Assembly: GCF_003610995.1 (NCBI RefSeq)
Contig: NZ_CP032543.1
Span: forward strand, 3,968,001 to 4,032,000
Source: Streptomyces griseus subsp. griseus
GTDB lineage: Bacteria; Actinomycetota; Actinomycetes; Streptomycetales; Streptomycetaceae
DNA length: 64,000 nt
Direction: 5' to 3'
Part shown: positions 34,194-46,022 of the stretch, in pieces
How positions within the stretch are numbered: the first letter of the stretch is position 1
Layout: each line of letters starts with the position of its first letter
Position numbers and translations under genes: made by a program
Notes under the pieces: model-generated
The model's input: only the letters and a program-made list of their open reading frames with translations
Told to the model about the DNA's origin: nothing
Database searches by the model: none

Positions 34194-34615
34194 GGATATC
34201 GGTCCTTTCCTACGGCGTCGGCGCGTCGTGCGTGCGCCGGTGGGCCGGCCTTCCGGCTGTTAGGCGGATACGGATCGACTGATGTCGAGTGTTCCGGTGT
34301 TCCGGGGCAATGCTGCTTTCCCCGGGTAATCATTTGTACAGCGGTGGGCACCGCATTGTGAAGCCCAGCCAATTACATCCGCGTGTCCGTGCGCAATCCG
34401 GCGCATGATTTTTTTCCCAGGACTTTTCCCGCATGTTGTCGCGGCCGATATCCCGGCGTGATCTGCGCCGAGCCCGCGCCCTCTCGCCGCCGCGTCCGTT
34501 CCGTCCCATATCTACCCGCGTAGAATTTTCGGCCAGGTACGCTGAGTGGACCCGCGGGGGTCTGGGGAACCCCCCGGAGAGACAGCCGCATCACACCACC
34601 ACACCGGGAGTGCCA
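34194..34615. other. lsrL-purS divergent promoter region
   Basis: 422 bp with AT-richer patches (for example near 34320-34340 and 34405-34420), holding the promoters of lsrL (minus) and the purSQL operon (plus). No gene or clear hairpin terminator is seen. Confidence 0.45.
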
Positions 34616-34867
34616 GTGGCACGCGTCGTAGTCGACGTCATGCTCAAGCCGGAGATCCTCGACCCGCAGGGACAGGCGGTGCAGCGTGCGCTGCCCCGTC
34701 TCGGCTTTGAGGGAATCGCGGACGTTCGTCAGGGAAAGCGTTTCGAGCTGGAGGTCGAGGGGCCGGTGGACGACGCCGCCCTCGCCCGTATTAACGAGAT
34801 GGCCGAGACCTTCCTCGCCAACACCGTCATCGAGGACTTCACCGTGAAGGTGGAGGAGGAGAAGTGA
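34616..34867 (+). CDS. purS: FGAM synthase subunit PurS
   Basis: An 83-residue protein starting [20 protein letters not shown], the PurS signature, and ending in an acidic tail. The GTG at 34616 follows GGGAG by six bases. It bridges PurQ and PurL in the FGAM synthase complex. It overlaps purQ by four bases. Confidence 0.95.
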   Translation: MARVVVDVMLKPEILDPQGQAVQRALPRLGFEGIADVRQGKRFELEVEGPVDDAALARINEMAETFLANTVIEDFTVKVEEEK

Positions 34868-35540
34868 CCACCCGTATCGGCGTCGTCACTTTTCCCGGCA
34901 CCCTCGACGATCAGGACGCTCTGCGGGCCGTCCGGATCGCGGGCGCGGAGCCCGTATCCCTCTGGCACCGCGACAAGGATCTGCACCAGGTCGACGCGGT
35001 CGTCCTGGCCGGCGGTTTCTCCTACGGGGACTACCTGCGGGCCGGCGCGATCTCGCGCTTCTCGCCGGTGATGGAGCCGCTCATCGAGCAGGCGAAGGCC
35101 GGTATGCCGGTCCTCGGCATCTGCAACGGCTTCCAGATCCTGACCGAGGCGCACCTGCTGCCCGGCGCGATGCTGCGCAACAACCACCTCCACTTCATCT
35201 GCCGTGACCAGAGCCTGCGGGTGGAGAACGCGGAGACCGCCTGGACCTCGGACTACAGCGCCGGCCAGGAGATCAGGGTCCCGCTCAAGAACATGGACGG
35301 CCGGTACACCGCCGACGAGCACACCCTCGACGAGCTGGAGGCCGAGGGCCGCGTCGCCTTCCGCTACCTGGACGGCAACCCCAACGGCTCGCTCCGTGAC
35401 ATCGCGGGCATCACCAACGCGGCGGGCAACATCGTCGGTCTGATGCCGCACCCGGAGCACGCTGTGGAGCCGCTCATCGGCACCGGCCGCACCGACGGCC
35501 TCGGTTTCTTCACCTCGATCATCAAGAAGCTGGTCAACGC

Positions 35541-35544
<4 letters not shown>
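34864..35544 (+). CDS. purQ: FGAM synthase glutaminase subunit PurQ
   Basis: A 226-residue class I amidotransferase. Cys87 in [10 protein letters not shown] and His196-x-Glu198 in MPHPEH form the triad. It makes ammonia for PurL. Starts with GTG overlapping the purS stop and overlaps purL by ATGA. Confidence 0.96.
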
Positions 35545-37790
<2,246 letters not shown>

Positions 37791-37813
37791 GCCGCGCGCC
37801 GACCGGCGTTCTC

Positions 37814-37850
37814 CGAAGCCCCCGACCGGGTCATCCGGGCGGGGGCTTCG
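37814..37850 (+). terminator. purSQL terminator
   Basis: CGAAGCCCCCG (37814-37824) pairs with CGGGGGCTTCG (37840-37850); the hairpin is followed by CCTTT. Confidence 0.8.
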
Positions 37851-37867
37851 GCCTTTCCCCGCACCCG

Positions 37868-37896
37868 TTGTCAAGGATTACGTAATTACGTAAGGT
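37868..37896 (+). promoter_or_regulatory. Promoter and 16-bp palindromic operator of an ArsR-like gene
   Basis: TTGTCA at 37868-37873 and TAAGGT at 37891-37896 are 17 bases apart. A 16-bp perfect palindrome, TTACGTAATTACGTAA (37878-37893), fills the spacer, an ideal place for autorepression by the regulator that starts at 37904. It stands out as AT-rich in this GC-rich region. Confidence 0.7.
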
Positions 37897-37903
37897 TGGT
37901 GTC

Positions 37904-38440
37904 ATGGAGCTGGAGCAGCGGGTCGCCGAGCTGGAGCGGCGGCTCACGGCGCTGGAGCGGCAGGACCGCGAGTCCCCCCGCCTGGGCGACGGCGACTTCT
38001 GGGCGCTGAACGGGCTGAAACAGCAGCTCGCCGACGTCGGGGAGGCCGCCGCCGACGGGGGAGTGCTCTTCACCGGAGCGGTCCGGCTGCCCACCGGCGA
38101 GAGTTACGAGTGGCAGTACGGCGCCCTCACCGGCGCTCTCCTCGAAGGCGAGGACCCGGACGACGGGGAGCGGCCCGCCGGCGCGTCGGCCACGGCGGAC
38201 TCGCTCGCCGCGCTCGGCCACCCGGTCCGGCTGCGCCTGCTCCGGGAGATCCTCGGCGGCCGCCGTACCGCCGCCGAACTGGCCGCACTCGACGCGGTCG
38301 GCACCACCGGCCAGATCTACCACCACCTGCGCCAGCTGACCGGCACGGGCTGGCTGCACACGACCGGCCGCGGCCGCTACGAGGTGCCGGCGGCCCGGGT
38401 GGTGCCGCTGCTGGTGGTGCTGACGGCGGCCCGGCCGTAG
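37904..38440 (+). CDS. ArsR-like winged-helix regulator
   Basis: A 178-residue protein. An N-terminal coiled coil (LEQRVAELERRLTALERQ) may mediate oligomerisation. The C-terminal half is an ArsR-type winged helix (LAALGHPVRLRLLREILGG, then GTTGQIYHHLRQLTGTGWL). No metal-binding cysteines are present. It probably represses itself and the M23 peptidase gene that follows 36 bases later. Confidence 0.8.
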   Translation: MELEQRVAELERRLTALERQDRESPRLGDGDFWALNGLKQQLADVGEAAADGGVLFTGAVRLPTGESYEWQYGALTGALLEGEDPDDGERPAGASATADSLAALGHPVRLRLLREILGGRRTAAELAALDAVGTTGQIYHHLRQLTGTGWLHTTGRGRYEVPAARVVPLLVVLTAARP

Positions 38441-38476
38441 GACCGACGCACAGAAGCAGCGACAACAGGGGGAGAC

Positions 38477-39343
38477 ATGTCCGTCCGCACCGTCCTCGCG
38501 ACCGCCCTGCGACTGTCCTGGCTGGTCCTGATCGCGCTGGTGATCGGTGAGTTCGTCACGGATCTGCCGGGACCGGGGTGGGCGACCACGCTGCTGCCCG
38601 CCGGGGTCGTCCTCGTCCTCATGGTGACCGTGACGACCCTCCAGGCCCGGGCAGCCGCACCCCGGGGCGAGCCGCGCGACCCGGTCGAGGTCGCCCCACC
38701 GGTGACCGGCCGCTGGACGGCCCTCAACAGCCCGGCGGACAAGGTACCGAGCCACGGGACGCACATCTACGGGCAGACGTACGCGATCGACATCGTGGCC
38801 GAGCGGGAGGACGAGGGCGGCGAGGCCCCGGCCCGCCCCGCGTTCCGATGGCTCTGGCCGGTCGTCCGCCGCAACCACGCCTTCCCGGCCTTCGGCGCCC
38901 CGCTGCTCGCCGTGGCCGACGCCACCGTCGTCCGGGCGAGCGACGGCCAGCGCGACCACCTGAGCCGCAACTCGCTGCCCGCGCTCGCCTTTCTGATGCT
39001 CATCGAGGGCAACGTCCGGTCGGTCCTGGGCGTGCGCCGGGTCCTCGGCAACCACCTGGTCCTGGACCTCGGCGACGGTACGTACGCGGCCTACGCGCAC
39101 GTCAGGCGCGGCTCGCTCCAGGTGAGGGCCGGGGACACCGTCCGGGCCGGGCAGGAGATCGCCCGCGTCGGGAACTCCGGCAACACCACCGAACCCCACC
39201 TCCACTTCCACCTGATGGACGGCCCGGACCCCGATGACGCCCGGGGTGTCCCGTTCACCTGGCGGGGCGTCGGAGTCCCGGCGGGCGGCGAGACGTTCAC
39301 CGTGGGGGAGCGGGCCGAGGGAGGTGTCGGTGCGGCCGGTTAG
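38477..39343 (+). CDS. Membrane-anchored M23 (LytM-type) peptidase
   Basis: A 288-residue protein. Two N-terminal membrane helices (residues ~8-55), then an M23 domain with D105 in HIYGQTYAIDI, H208 in AYAHV and the H-L-H-F-H box at 241-245. These are the zinc ligands of lysostaphin-like endopeptidases, so it may cut peptidoglycan cross-links, though the orientation relative to the membrane is not clear. SD GGGGGAG. Likely co-regulated with the upstream ArsR-like gene. Confidence 0.8.
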   Translation: MSVRTVLATALRLSWLVLIALVIGEFVTDLPGPGWATTLLPAGVVLVLMVTVTTLQARAAAPRGEPRDPVEVAPPVTGRWTALNSPADKVPSHGTHIYGQTYAIDIVAEREDEGGEAPARPAFRWLWPVVRRNHAFPAFGAPLLAVADATVVRASDGQRDHLSRNSLPALAFLMLIEGNVRSVLGVRRVLGNHLVLDLGDGTYAAYAHVRRGSLQVRAGDTVRAGQEIARVGNSGNTTEPHLHFHLMDGPDPDDARGVPFTWRGVGVPAGGETFTVGERAEGGVGAAG

Positions 39344-39353
39344 TCTCGGCCCC

Positions 39354-40157
39354 ATGCCCCCGGCCAAGAAGCGTCCCCGCGCCTACGACCACCTCAGGAC
39401 CCGGACGGCGGTGCTCGCCCAGTTCGGCCATGTCCGCGACGCCGTGGTCACGTTGACGCCCGAGCAGCTCGCCCGGCCGACCCGGCTCGGCGACTGGACG
39501 GTGCGCGACCTCGCCGCCCACATGGCGATGGTCCTCGGCAGCGTGAGCCGGTCCCTGGCCCTGCCGGAGCCGCCCGGACCCAAGCCCGGGCTCACGCTCC
39601 TCCAGTGGCCGCCCGCCACCGCCGCGCACGCCGACCGGATCGCCGATGACGTCGAGGAGCTGGCGACCGGCCGCCCCGACCTCACCGCGCTGTACGACGA
39701 GGTGGAGGCGGGCTTCCTCGCGGACGTTCCGGCCTCCGGCACCGGGGACCGGCTGCTGCCCACCCGGGTCGGCTCCATGCGGCTGGCCGACTTCCTGGTC
39801 ACCCGGACCGTCGAGTTGACCGTCCACACGGACGATCTGAACGAGGCGCTCGGCCTGGAGATCCCGTACGACCGGCAGGCGCTGGCCGCCTGCACCCGGC
39901 TGCTGGCGGACACCCTCGCCGACCGGGCGCCCGGCGGTTCGGTCGAGGTGCGCGTCCCGCCGTTCGCGGTGGTGCAGTGCATCGGCGGCCCCAAACACAC
40001 CCGGGGCACCCCGCCCAACGTCGTGGAGACCGCCCCGCTGACCTGGATCCGCCTCGCCACCGGGCGTACGGGGTGGGCGCGGGCCCTGGAGAACGCCGAG
40101 GTCAGCGCGAGCGGCGAGCGGGCCGACCTCAACGCGTTGCTGCCCCTGATGGGCTGA
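39354..40157 (+). CDS. Mycothiol-dependent maleylpyruvate isomerase-family protein
   Basis: A 267-residue protein. The N-terminal DinB-like four-helix domain carries LGDWTVRDLAAHMAMV with the usual W-x-V-R-D-L-x-A-H pattern, and LVTRTVELTVHTDDL supplies the other histidine. The C-terminal part (GGSVEVRVPPFAVVQCIGG) resembles a sterol-carrier-like domain. Members use mycothiol as cofactor; substrate unknown. The ATG at 39354 is preferred to longer frames that overlap the M23 gene. Confidence 0.75.
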   Translation: MPPAKKRPRAYDHLRTRTAVLAQFGHVRDAVVTLTPEQLARPTRLGDWTVRDLAAHMAMVLGSVSRSLALPEPPGPKPGLTLLQWPPATAAHADRIADDVEELATGRPDLTALYDEVEAGFLADVPASGTGDRLLPTRVGSMRLADFLVTRTVELTVHTDDLNEALGLEIPYDRQALAACTRLLADTLADRAPGGSVEVRVPPFAVVQCIGGPKHTRGTPPNVVETAPLTWIRLATGRTGWARALENAEVSASGERADLNALLPLMG

Positions 40158-40207
40158 CGCGTCCCCGGCGACGGAACCGGATCGGGGGCCCGTCCCGTCC
40201 CATCGCC

Positions 40208-41056
40208 ATGCACACACAACGTATGGCAGTCAGCGTCAGCGTCCTGGCCCTCCTCACCCTCGCCGCCTGCGGTACGGAGCCGGGTTCCGGCTCCGGTTCC
40301 GGTGACGGCGGCGACACCGTGCAGAGCGATGTGCCCGTCACGGGGGTGGCGTGGAGCGTCGACTCCATGACCGTCGGCGGGAAGAAGACCGAGGCTCCGG
40401 AGGGCTCCCGGCTGGAGATCGACCCGAAGGGCCGGGCCAAGGCCGACTTCGGGTGCAACCAGATCGGAGCGGACGCCCAGGTCAAGGGCGACCGGATCAC
40501 CTTCGGCGCGCCCGTCTCCACGCAGATGGCGTGCGACGAGGCCACCGAGAAGGCCGAGAAGGCCGCCCTCGCGGCGATGGACGGCGAAGTCACCGCGAAG
40601 CTCTCCGGCGAGAAGCTGACCCTCACCGCCGAGGGCGGCGACACCATCGCGCTCAGCGAGGAGAAGGCGGCCGATCTGGTGGGCACCCGGTGGGCGGTGA
40701 ACACCCTGCTCAGCGGTGAGACGGCGACCTCCGTGCCCGCCGACCTCCCCAAGGACCGGGTGCCTCACCTGACCTTCGGCGAGGACGGCACCGTGCACGG
40801 CGACTCCGGCTGCAACTCCTTCCACGGCACGGCGGAGGTCAAGGGCTCCACCATCACCTTCGGGCCGCCGGCCGGCACCAAGAGGCTGTGCCCGGAGGCG
40901 GAGATGACGACGGAGCGCGCGGTCCTCGCGGCCCTGGACGGCCCGGCGACGTACACGATCAAGGGCTCCACGCTCACCGTCACCTCCAAGGACGGCAAGG
41001 GCCTCGGCGCCACGGCCACCCCGGCGAAGGCCGAGGGCGCCCAGGAGCACGGCTGA
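40208..41056 (+). CDS. Lipoprotein with two META/HslJ domains
   Basis: A 282-residue secreted lipoprotein. The signal ends in the lipobox LTLAAC with Cys21, then a Gly/Ser linker. Two META domains follow, each with the DFGCNQIGADAQ / DSGCNSFHGTAE cysteine motif and later second cysteine (MACDEA, RLCPEA). HslJ-like proteins are linked to stress and envelope integrity. A second possible start (ATG 40223) would still leave a signal peptide; neither has a strong SD. Confidence 0.8.
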   Translation: MHTQRMAVSVSVLALLTLAACGTEPGSGSGSGDGGDTVQSDVPVTGVAWSVDSMTVGGKKTEAPEGSRLEIDPKGRAKADFGCNQIGADAQVKGDRITFGAPVSTQMACDEATEKAEKAALAAMDGEVTAKLSGEKLTLTAEGGDTIALSEEKAADLVGTRWAVNTLLSGETATSVPADLPKDRVPHLTFGEDGTVHGDSGCNSFHGTAEVKGSTITFGPPAGTKRLCPEAEMTTERAVLAALDGPATYTIKGSTLTVTSKDGKGLGATATPAKAEGAQEHG

Positions 41057-41398
41057 ACCCGGCTCCCCGGTGTGAGGCTCACCACGAAACGAGCGTTCGG
41101 CCAGCGGCCGGGACGGGTTCGGGACAGGTTCACCGAGCGCCACGGCCGGACGGCCGCCGCCCGGTCCCGGCCCACCGCCCCTACCGGTCGGTAACCGGCC
41201 TCCCGGCCCGACAGTGAGCCCCGCACCGGCTCCCCGAGCTCCGTGACATCCGCTCCATGATCACGCAGCGTCACCGCTCGAAGTCCCGCGAATCACCCGC
41301 CCGACACGGCGGACGGACCCGTATGCCGTGATCCGCACCGGCTTTGCCGACCGGTCCCCAATTCGGACCAGTGGTCGATCTCGCCTACACTCGGTGCC
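41057..41398 (+). promoter_or_regulatory. purF upstream region
   Basis: 342 bp without a gene. TACACT at 41386-41391 is a good -10 box only 8 bases before the purF GTG, which has no SD, so purF is probably transcribed leaderless. A weak -35 (TCGGAC, 41363-41368) stands 17 bases upstream. Confidence 0.5.
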
Positions 41399-42925
41399 GT
41401 GCCCCGTGGTGATGGACGACTCAACCACGACCTGCTCCCCGGAGAGAAAGGCCCCCAGGACGCTTGTGGCGTCTTCGGTGTCTGGGCTCCGGGTGAAGAG
41501 GTCGCCAAGCTCACCTATTTCGGACTGTATGCCCTGCAGCACCGCGGACAGGAATCCGCGGGCATCGCAGTGAGCAACGGGTCCCAGATCCTGGTCTTCA
41601 AGGACATGGGACTGGTCTCGCAGGTCTTCGACGAAACGTCTCTGGGTTCCCTCCAGGGCCATATCGCGGTCGGTCATGCCCGCTACTCCACCACCGGTGC
41701 CTCGGTGTGGGAGAACGCGCAGCCGACGTTCCGTGCCACCGCGCACGGCTCGATCGCCCTCGGCCACAACGGGAACCTGGTCAACACCGCCCAGCTCGCG
41801 GAGATGGTCGCCGACCTCCCCCGCAAGGACGGCCGCGCCACCCAGGTCGCCGCGACCAACGACACCGACCTGGTGACCGCGCTGCTCGCCGGGCAGCGCG
41901 ACGAGGACGACAAGCCGCTGACCATCGAGGAAGCCGCCGCCAAGGTGCTCCCCGACGTCAAGGGCGCGTTCTCGCTCGTCTTCATGGACGAGCACACCCT
42001 CTACGCCGCCCGTGACCCGCAGGGCATCCGCCCGCTGGTGCTCGGTCGTCTGGAGCGCGGCTGGGTGGTCGCCTCCGAGTCCGCCGCACTCGACATCTGC
42101 GGTGCCAGCTACGTACGCGAGATCGAGCCGGGCGAGCTCGTCGCCATCGACGAGAACGGTCTGCGCACCTCCCGATTCGCAGAAGCGAAGCCCAAGGGCT
42201 GTGTCTTCGAGTACGTCTACCTGGCCCGTCCCGACACCGACATCGCCGGCCGGAACGTCTACCTCTCCCGGGTGGAGATGGGCCGCAAGCTGGCCGCCGA
42301 AGCCCCCGTGGAGGCGGATCTGGTCATAGCGACCCCGGAATCCGGCACCCCCGCCGCGATCGGGTACGCGGAGGCCAGCGGCATCCCGTTCGGCGCCGGA
42401 CTGGTGAAGAACGCCTACGTCGGCCGGACCTTCATCCAGCCCTCGCAGACCATCCGCCAACTCGGTATCCGGCTCAAGCTGAACCCGCTGAAGGAAGTCA
42501 TCAAGGGCAAGCGCCTGGTGGTCGTCGACGACTCGATCGTCCGCGGCAACACCCAGCGCGCCCTGGTCCGGATGCTCCGCGAGGCCGGCGCCGCCGAGAT
42601 CCACATCCGGATCTCCTCGCCGCCGGTGAAGTGGCCCTGCTTCTTCGGGATCGACTTCGCCACCCGCGCCGAGCTGATCGCCAACGGCATGACCGTCGAC
42701 GAGATCTGCACCTCGATGGGGGCCGACTCCCTCTCGTACATCTCGATCGACTCCATGATCGAGGCGACGACCATCGACAAGCCCAACCTGTGCCGCGCCT
42801 GCTTCGACGGTGAGTACCCCATGGACCTCCCGGACCCCGAGCTGCTCGGCAAGCAGCTGCTGGAGACCGAGCTGGCGGCAGGACCCGCGGCCACCGCCGC
42901 GGCCGACGCGCTGCGCCGTCCGTGA
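41399..42925 (+). CDS. purF: Amidophosphoribosyltransferase
   Basis: A 508-residue enzyme for the first step of purine synthesis (PRPP to phosphoribosylamine). A 22-residue propeptide precedes the nucleophile Cys23 in DACGVFGVW. The glutaminase part has LYALQHRGQESAGIA; the PRPP loop is LVVVDDSIVRGNTQRA. Cysteines PCFFGID and NLCRACFDG may hold an Fe-S cluster. Start GTG without SD. Confidence 0.97.
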   Translation: MPRGDGRLNHDLLPGEKGPQDACGVFGVWAPGEEVAKLTYFGLYALQHRGQESAGIAVSNGSQILVFKDMGLVSQVFDETSLGSLQGHIAVGHARYSTTGASVWENAQPTFRATAHGSIALGHNGNLVNTAQLAEMVADLPRKDGRATQVAATNDTDLVTALLAGQRDEDDKPLTIEEAAAKVLPDVKGAFSLVFMDEHTLYAARDPQGIRPLVLGRLERGWVVASESAALDICGASYVREIEPGELVAIDENGLRTSRFAEAKPKGCVFEYVYLARPDTDIAGRNVYLSRVEMGRKLAAEAPVEADLVIATPESGTPAAIGYAEASGIPFGAGLVKNAYVGRTFIQPSQTIRQLGIRLKLNPLKEVIKGKRLVVVDDSIVRGNTQRALVRMLREAGAAEIHIRISSPPVKWPCFFGIDFATRAELIANGMTVDEICTSMGADSLSYISIDSMIEATTIDKPNLCRACFDGEYPMDLPDPELLGKQLLETELAAGPAATAAADALRRP

Positions 42926-42985
42926 CCCGGACGCGCCGTCGCCCCTCCCACCAGCCCCGTATCTCCACACGAAAGATCCCAGGCC

Positions 42986-44059
42986 ATGTCTGAGACAACA
43001 GGTGCCTCCTACGCGGCGGCCGGCGTCGACATCGAAGCCGGTGACCGTGCCGTCGAGCTGATGAAGGAGTGGGTGAAGAAGACGCAGCGCCCCGAGGTCG
43101 CGGGCCTCGGCGGGCTCGGCGGCTTCGCCGGCCTCTTCGACGCCTCCGCGCTCAAGCGCTACGAGCGTCCGCTGCTCGCCTCCGCCACCGACGGTGTCGG
43201 GACCAAGGTGGACCTGGCGCGTCAGATGGGCGTGTACGACACCATCGGCCACGACCTCGTCGGCATGGTCGTGGACGACCTCGTCGTCTGCGGTGCCGAG
43301 CCGCTCTTCATGACCGACTACATCTGCGTCGGCAAGGTGCACCCCGAGCGTGTCGCGGCGATCGTGAAGGGCATCGCCGAGGGCTGTGTCCTCGCGGGCT
43401 GCGCCCTGGTCGGCGGCGAGACGGCCGAACACCCCGGTCTGCTCGGCCCGGACGACTTCGACGTCGCCGGCGCCGGTACGGGCGTGGTCGAGGCCGACCG
43501 GCTGCTCGGCCCGGACCGTATCCGCACGGGTGACGCCGTCATCGCGATGGCGTCCTCCGGTCTTCACTCGAACGGGTACTCGCTCGTCCGCCACGTGGTC
43601 TTCGACCGGGCCGGCTGGACGCTGGACCGCGAGATCGAGGAGTTCGGCCGGACCCTCGGCGAAGAGCTGCTGGAGCCGACCCGGATCTACTCGCTGGACT
43701 GCCTGGCGCTCACCCGGACGACCGAGGTGCACGGCTTCAGCCACGTCACCGGCGGCGGCCTGGCGAACAACCTGGCCCGGGTCATCCCGGACGGGCTGCA
43801 CGCCACGGTGGACCGTTCCACCTGGACGCCCGGCGCGGTCTTCGACCTCGTCGGCACGGCCGGCCAGGTGGAGCAGCTGGAGCTGGAGAAGACGCTGAAC
43901 ATGGGCGTCGGCATGATCGCGATCGTCCCGGCCGACTCGGTGGACGCCGCCCTGACGACCCTGGCCGACCGCGGGGTCGACTCCTGGGTCGCCGGTGAGA
44001 TCACCGCCCGCGGTGACCGGACCACGGGCGCCGAGCTGACGGGCAGCTACGCACGCTGA
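42986..44059 (+). CDS. purM: AIR synthetase
   Basis: A 357-residue enzyme (FGAM to AIR). Visible signatures: YAAAGVDIEAGDRAVELMK, ATDGVGTKVDLARQ, HDLVGMVVDDLVVCGAEPLF and HVTGGGLANNLARV. Sixty bases after purF, so probably co-transcribed. Confidence 0.97.
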   Translation: MSETTGASYAAAGVDIEAGDRAVELMKEWVKKTQRPEVAGLGGLGGFAGLFDASALKRYERPLLASATDGVGTKVDLARQMGVYDTIGHDLVGMVVDDLVVCGAEPLFMTDYICVGKVHPERVAAIVKGIAEGCVLAGCALVGGETAEHPGLLGPDDFDVAGAGTGVVEADRLLGPDRIRTGDAVIAMASSGLHSNGYSLVRHVVFDRAGWTLDREIEEFGRTLGEELLEPTRIYSLDCLALTRTTEVHGFSHVTGGGLANNLARVIPDGLHATVDRSTWTPGAVFDLVGTAGQVEQLELEKTLNMGVGMIAIVPADSVDAALTTLADRGVDSWVAGEITARGDRTTGAELTGSYAR

Positions 44060-44070
44060 GCAGCCGTACG

Positions 44071-44124
44071 CCGGTGTGTGCGCCGGGTGGGCCGAACAGG
44101 CCGAATCCGCCCGGCGCACACCGG
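44071..44124 (+). terminator. purM terminator
   Basis: 44071-44087 pairs with 44110-44124 with one two-base bulge. A second hairpin at 44159-44189 (AACCCGG ... CCGGGTT) serves the opposing DUF3073 gene. Confidence 0.6.
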
Positions 44125-44206
44125 GGGAACCGCATCCGGACCGGATCAGGACACACAGAACCCGGCCCGGGGCAGGCCCGGACCGGGTTGATGTGTCAGC
44201 GCGAGG

Positions 44207-44464
44207 TCAAGCGCCGCGGCGCTGTGACGACGGACCGGACTGGTCGTCCTGATCCTCGTCATCGTCCTTGTTGTAGCGATCCGCGTACTGTGCGTACGGG
44301 TCATCTTCCTCGTCGTCGTCCTCGAACGGCTCGGCGTTCGGTGGCTGACTCGAAGGCGATGCGCCCAGCTCATTGGCCAGACGCGACAGGTCCGTCCCGC
44401 CGCTGCTGTACTTCAGCTGGCGGGCGACCTTGGTCTGCTTGGCCTTTGCCCGGCCGCGCCCCAT
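44207..44464 (-). CDS. DUF3073 protein
   Basis: An 85-residue protein: basic N-terminus MGRGRAKAKQTKVARQLKYS, then a very acidic middle (FEDDDEEDDPYAQYADRY) and Asp-rich tail. This is the DUF3073 family found next to purM in actinobacteria. Function unknown. The ATG at 44464 has GAGGGGG seven bases upstream and fixes the start. Confidence 0.9.
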   Translation of the reverse strand: MGRGRAKAKQTKVARQLKYSSGGTDLSRLANELGASPSSQPPNAEPFEDDDEEDDPYAQYADRYNKDDDEDQDDQSGPSSQRRGA

Positions 44465-44745
44465 GGCTCGACCCCCTCGGTGACGGGGCTCGACGGCCCC
44501 AGAGTCTTGACACGCGTTCATGTTTCAGGACGGACTCTCGACAGAGAGACCGCGCCCGTAGGGCTTTAACGGTACCTGCTTCCAAGGCCATACGGTACGC
44601 CGCCCGCGTCTTGCGCCCCGGTGCAGGGCCAGTGAGGAGCCCCGTCCCCGCTGGTCAACTGCGATTTTAACCTCTTCTGCACGCACGACCCGCCGACCGG
44701 CGTGAGTCTTGTCTCCCGCCGGCCCGCGGGTCGTGCGTGTGCGCG

Positions 44746-45846
44746 TCAGCGACCGCGCGCCTCGGCCATCCGCTGCTCGGCGATCCGGTCGGCCGCCGCG
44801 GCGGGCGGAATGCCGTCCGCCTTCGCACGTGCGAATATTTCCAGCGTAGTGTCGAAGATCTTCGCCGCCTTCGCCTTGCACCGGTCGAAGTCGAACCCGT
44901 TGAGCTCGTCGGCGACCTGGATCACGCCACCGGCGTTGACCACGTAGTCGGGGGCGTAGAGAACCGACCGGTCGGCCAGGTCCTTCTCGATGCCCGGGTG
45001 GGCCAGCTGGTTGTTGGCCGCGCCGCAGACCACCTTCGCCGTGAGGACCGGGACGGTCGCGTCGTTCAGCGCGCCGCCGAGCGCACAGGGCGCGTAGACG
45101 TCGAGGCCCTCCGTGCGGATCAGCGCCTCGGTGTCGGCCGCGACGGTGACCTCGGGGTGCAGATCGGTGATGCGGCGCACCGATTCCTCGCGGACATCGG
45201 TGATCACGACCTCGGCCCCGTCGGCGAGCAGGTGCTCGACGAGGTGGTGGCCCACCTTGCCGACCCCGGCGACGCCGACCGTGCGGCCGCGCAGCGTCGG
45301 GTCGCCCCACAGGTGCTGGGCCGAGGCCCGCATGCCCTGGAAGACGCCGAAGGCGGTGAGGACGGAGGAGTCGCCGGCGCCGCCGTTCTCGGGGGAGCGG
45401 CCGGTGGTCCAGCGGCACTCGCGGGCGACGACGTCCATGTCGGCGACATAGGTGCCGACATCGCAGGCGGTGACGTAACGGCCGCCGAGCGAGGCGACGA
45501 ACCGTCCGTACGCCAGGAGGAGTTCGGTTTTCTGCGATGCCTCGATCTTCTCCGGGTCGCCGATGATGACGGCCTTGCCGCCACCGTGGTCGAGTCCGGC
45601 CAGGGCGTTCTTGTACGACATCCCGCGCGAGAGGTTCAGCGCGTCGGCGATGGCCTCGGCCTCGTTCGCGTACGGGTAGAAGCGGGTGCCGCCGAGGCCG
45701 GGGCCGAGGGCGGTGTTGTGGAGGGCGATGACGGCCTTGAGGCCGGTGGCACGGTCCTGGCAGATCACGACTTGCTCGTGGCCCCCCTGATCCGAGTGGA
45801 ACAGGGTGTGCAGTACATCGCCAGGCGCGCCGGTCACATCGGTCAC
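44746..45846 (-). CDS. vdh: Valine dehydrogenase
   Basis: A 366-residue Glu/Leu/Phe/Val-type dehydrogenase; its sequence ([20 protein letters not shown], then [24 protein letters not shown] with the catalytic lysine, and [17 protein letters not shown] for NAD) agrees closely with Streptomyces Vdh as I recall it. It deaminates branched-chain amino acids, feeding acyl-CoA precursors. The GTG at 45846 lies 8 bases after GGGAG and matches the known N-terminus; an upstream TTG is less likely. Confidence 0.95.
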   Translation of the reverse strand: MTDVTGAPGDVLHTLFHSDQGGHEQVVICQDRATGLKAVIALHNTALGPGLGGTRFYPYANEAEAIADALNLSRGMSYKNALAGLDHGGGKAVIIGDPEKIEASQKTELLLAYGRFVASLGGRYVTACDVGTYVADMDVVARECRWTTGRSPENGGAGDSSVLTAFGVFQGMRASAQHLWGDPTLRGRTVGVAGVGKVGHHLVEHLLADGAEVVITDVREESVRRITDLHPEVTVAADTEALIRTEGLDVYAPCALGGALNDATVPVLTAKVVCGAANNQLAHPGIEKDLADRSVLYAPDYVVNAGGVIQVADELNGFDFDRCKAKAAKIFDTTLEIFARAKADGIPPAAAADRIAEQRMAEARGR

Positions 45847-46022
45847 TGTGGTGACTCCCAAGTACGAAGCGGCGGGGAGGTCCTCCTAGGGGTGGGGAGG
45901 ACCCCGGACCGACCGGCACGGCCGGTCCGATGGGCAAGAGCGTAAGTCCTCCGGCGGCGCGGATCTGCCCCCGTGCCGAGGATCACCCCAAGGGGGTGTT
46001 CCGGCGTGGCACGATGCGCTGC

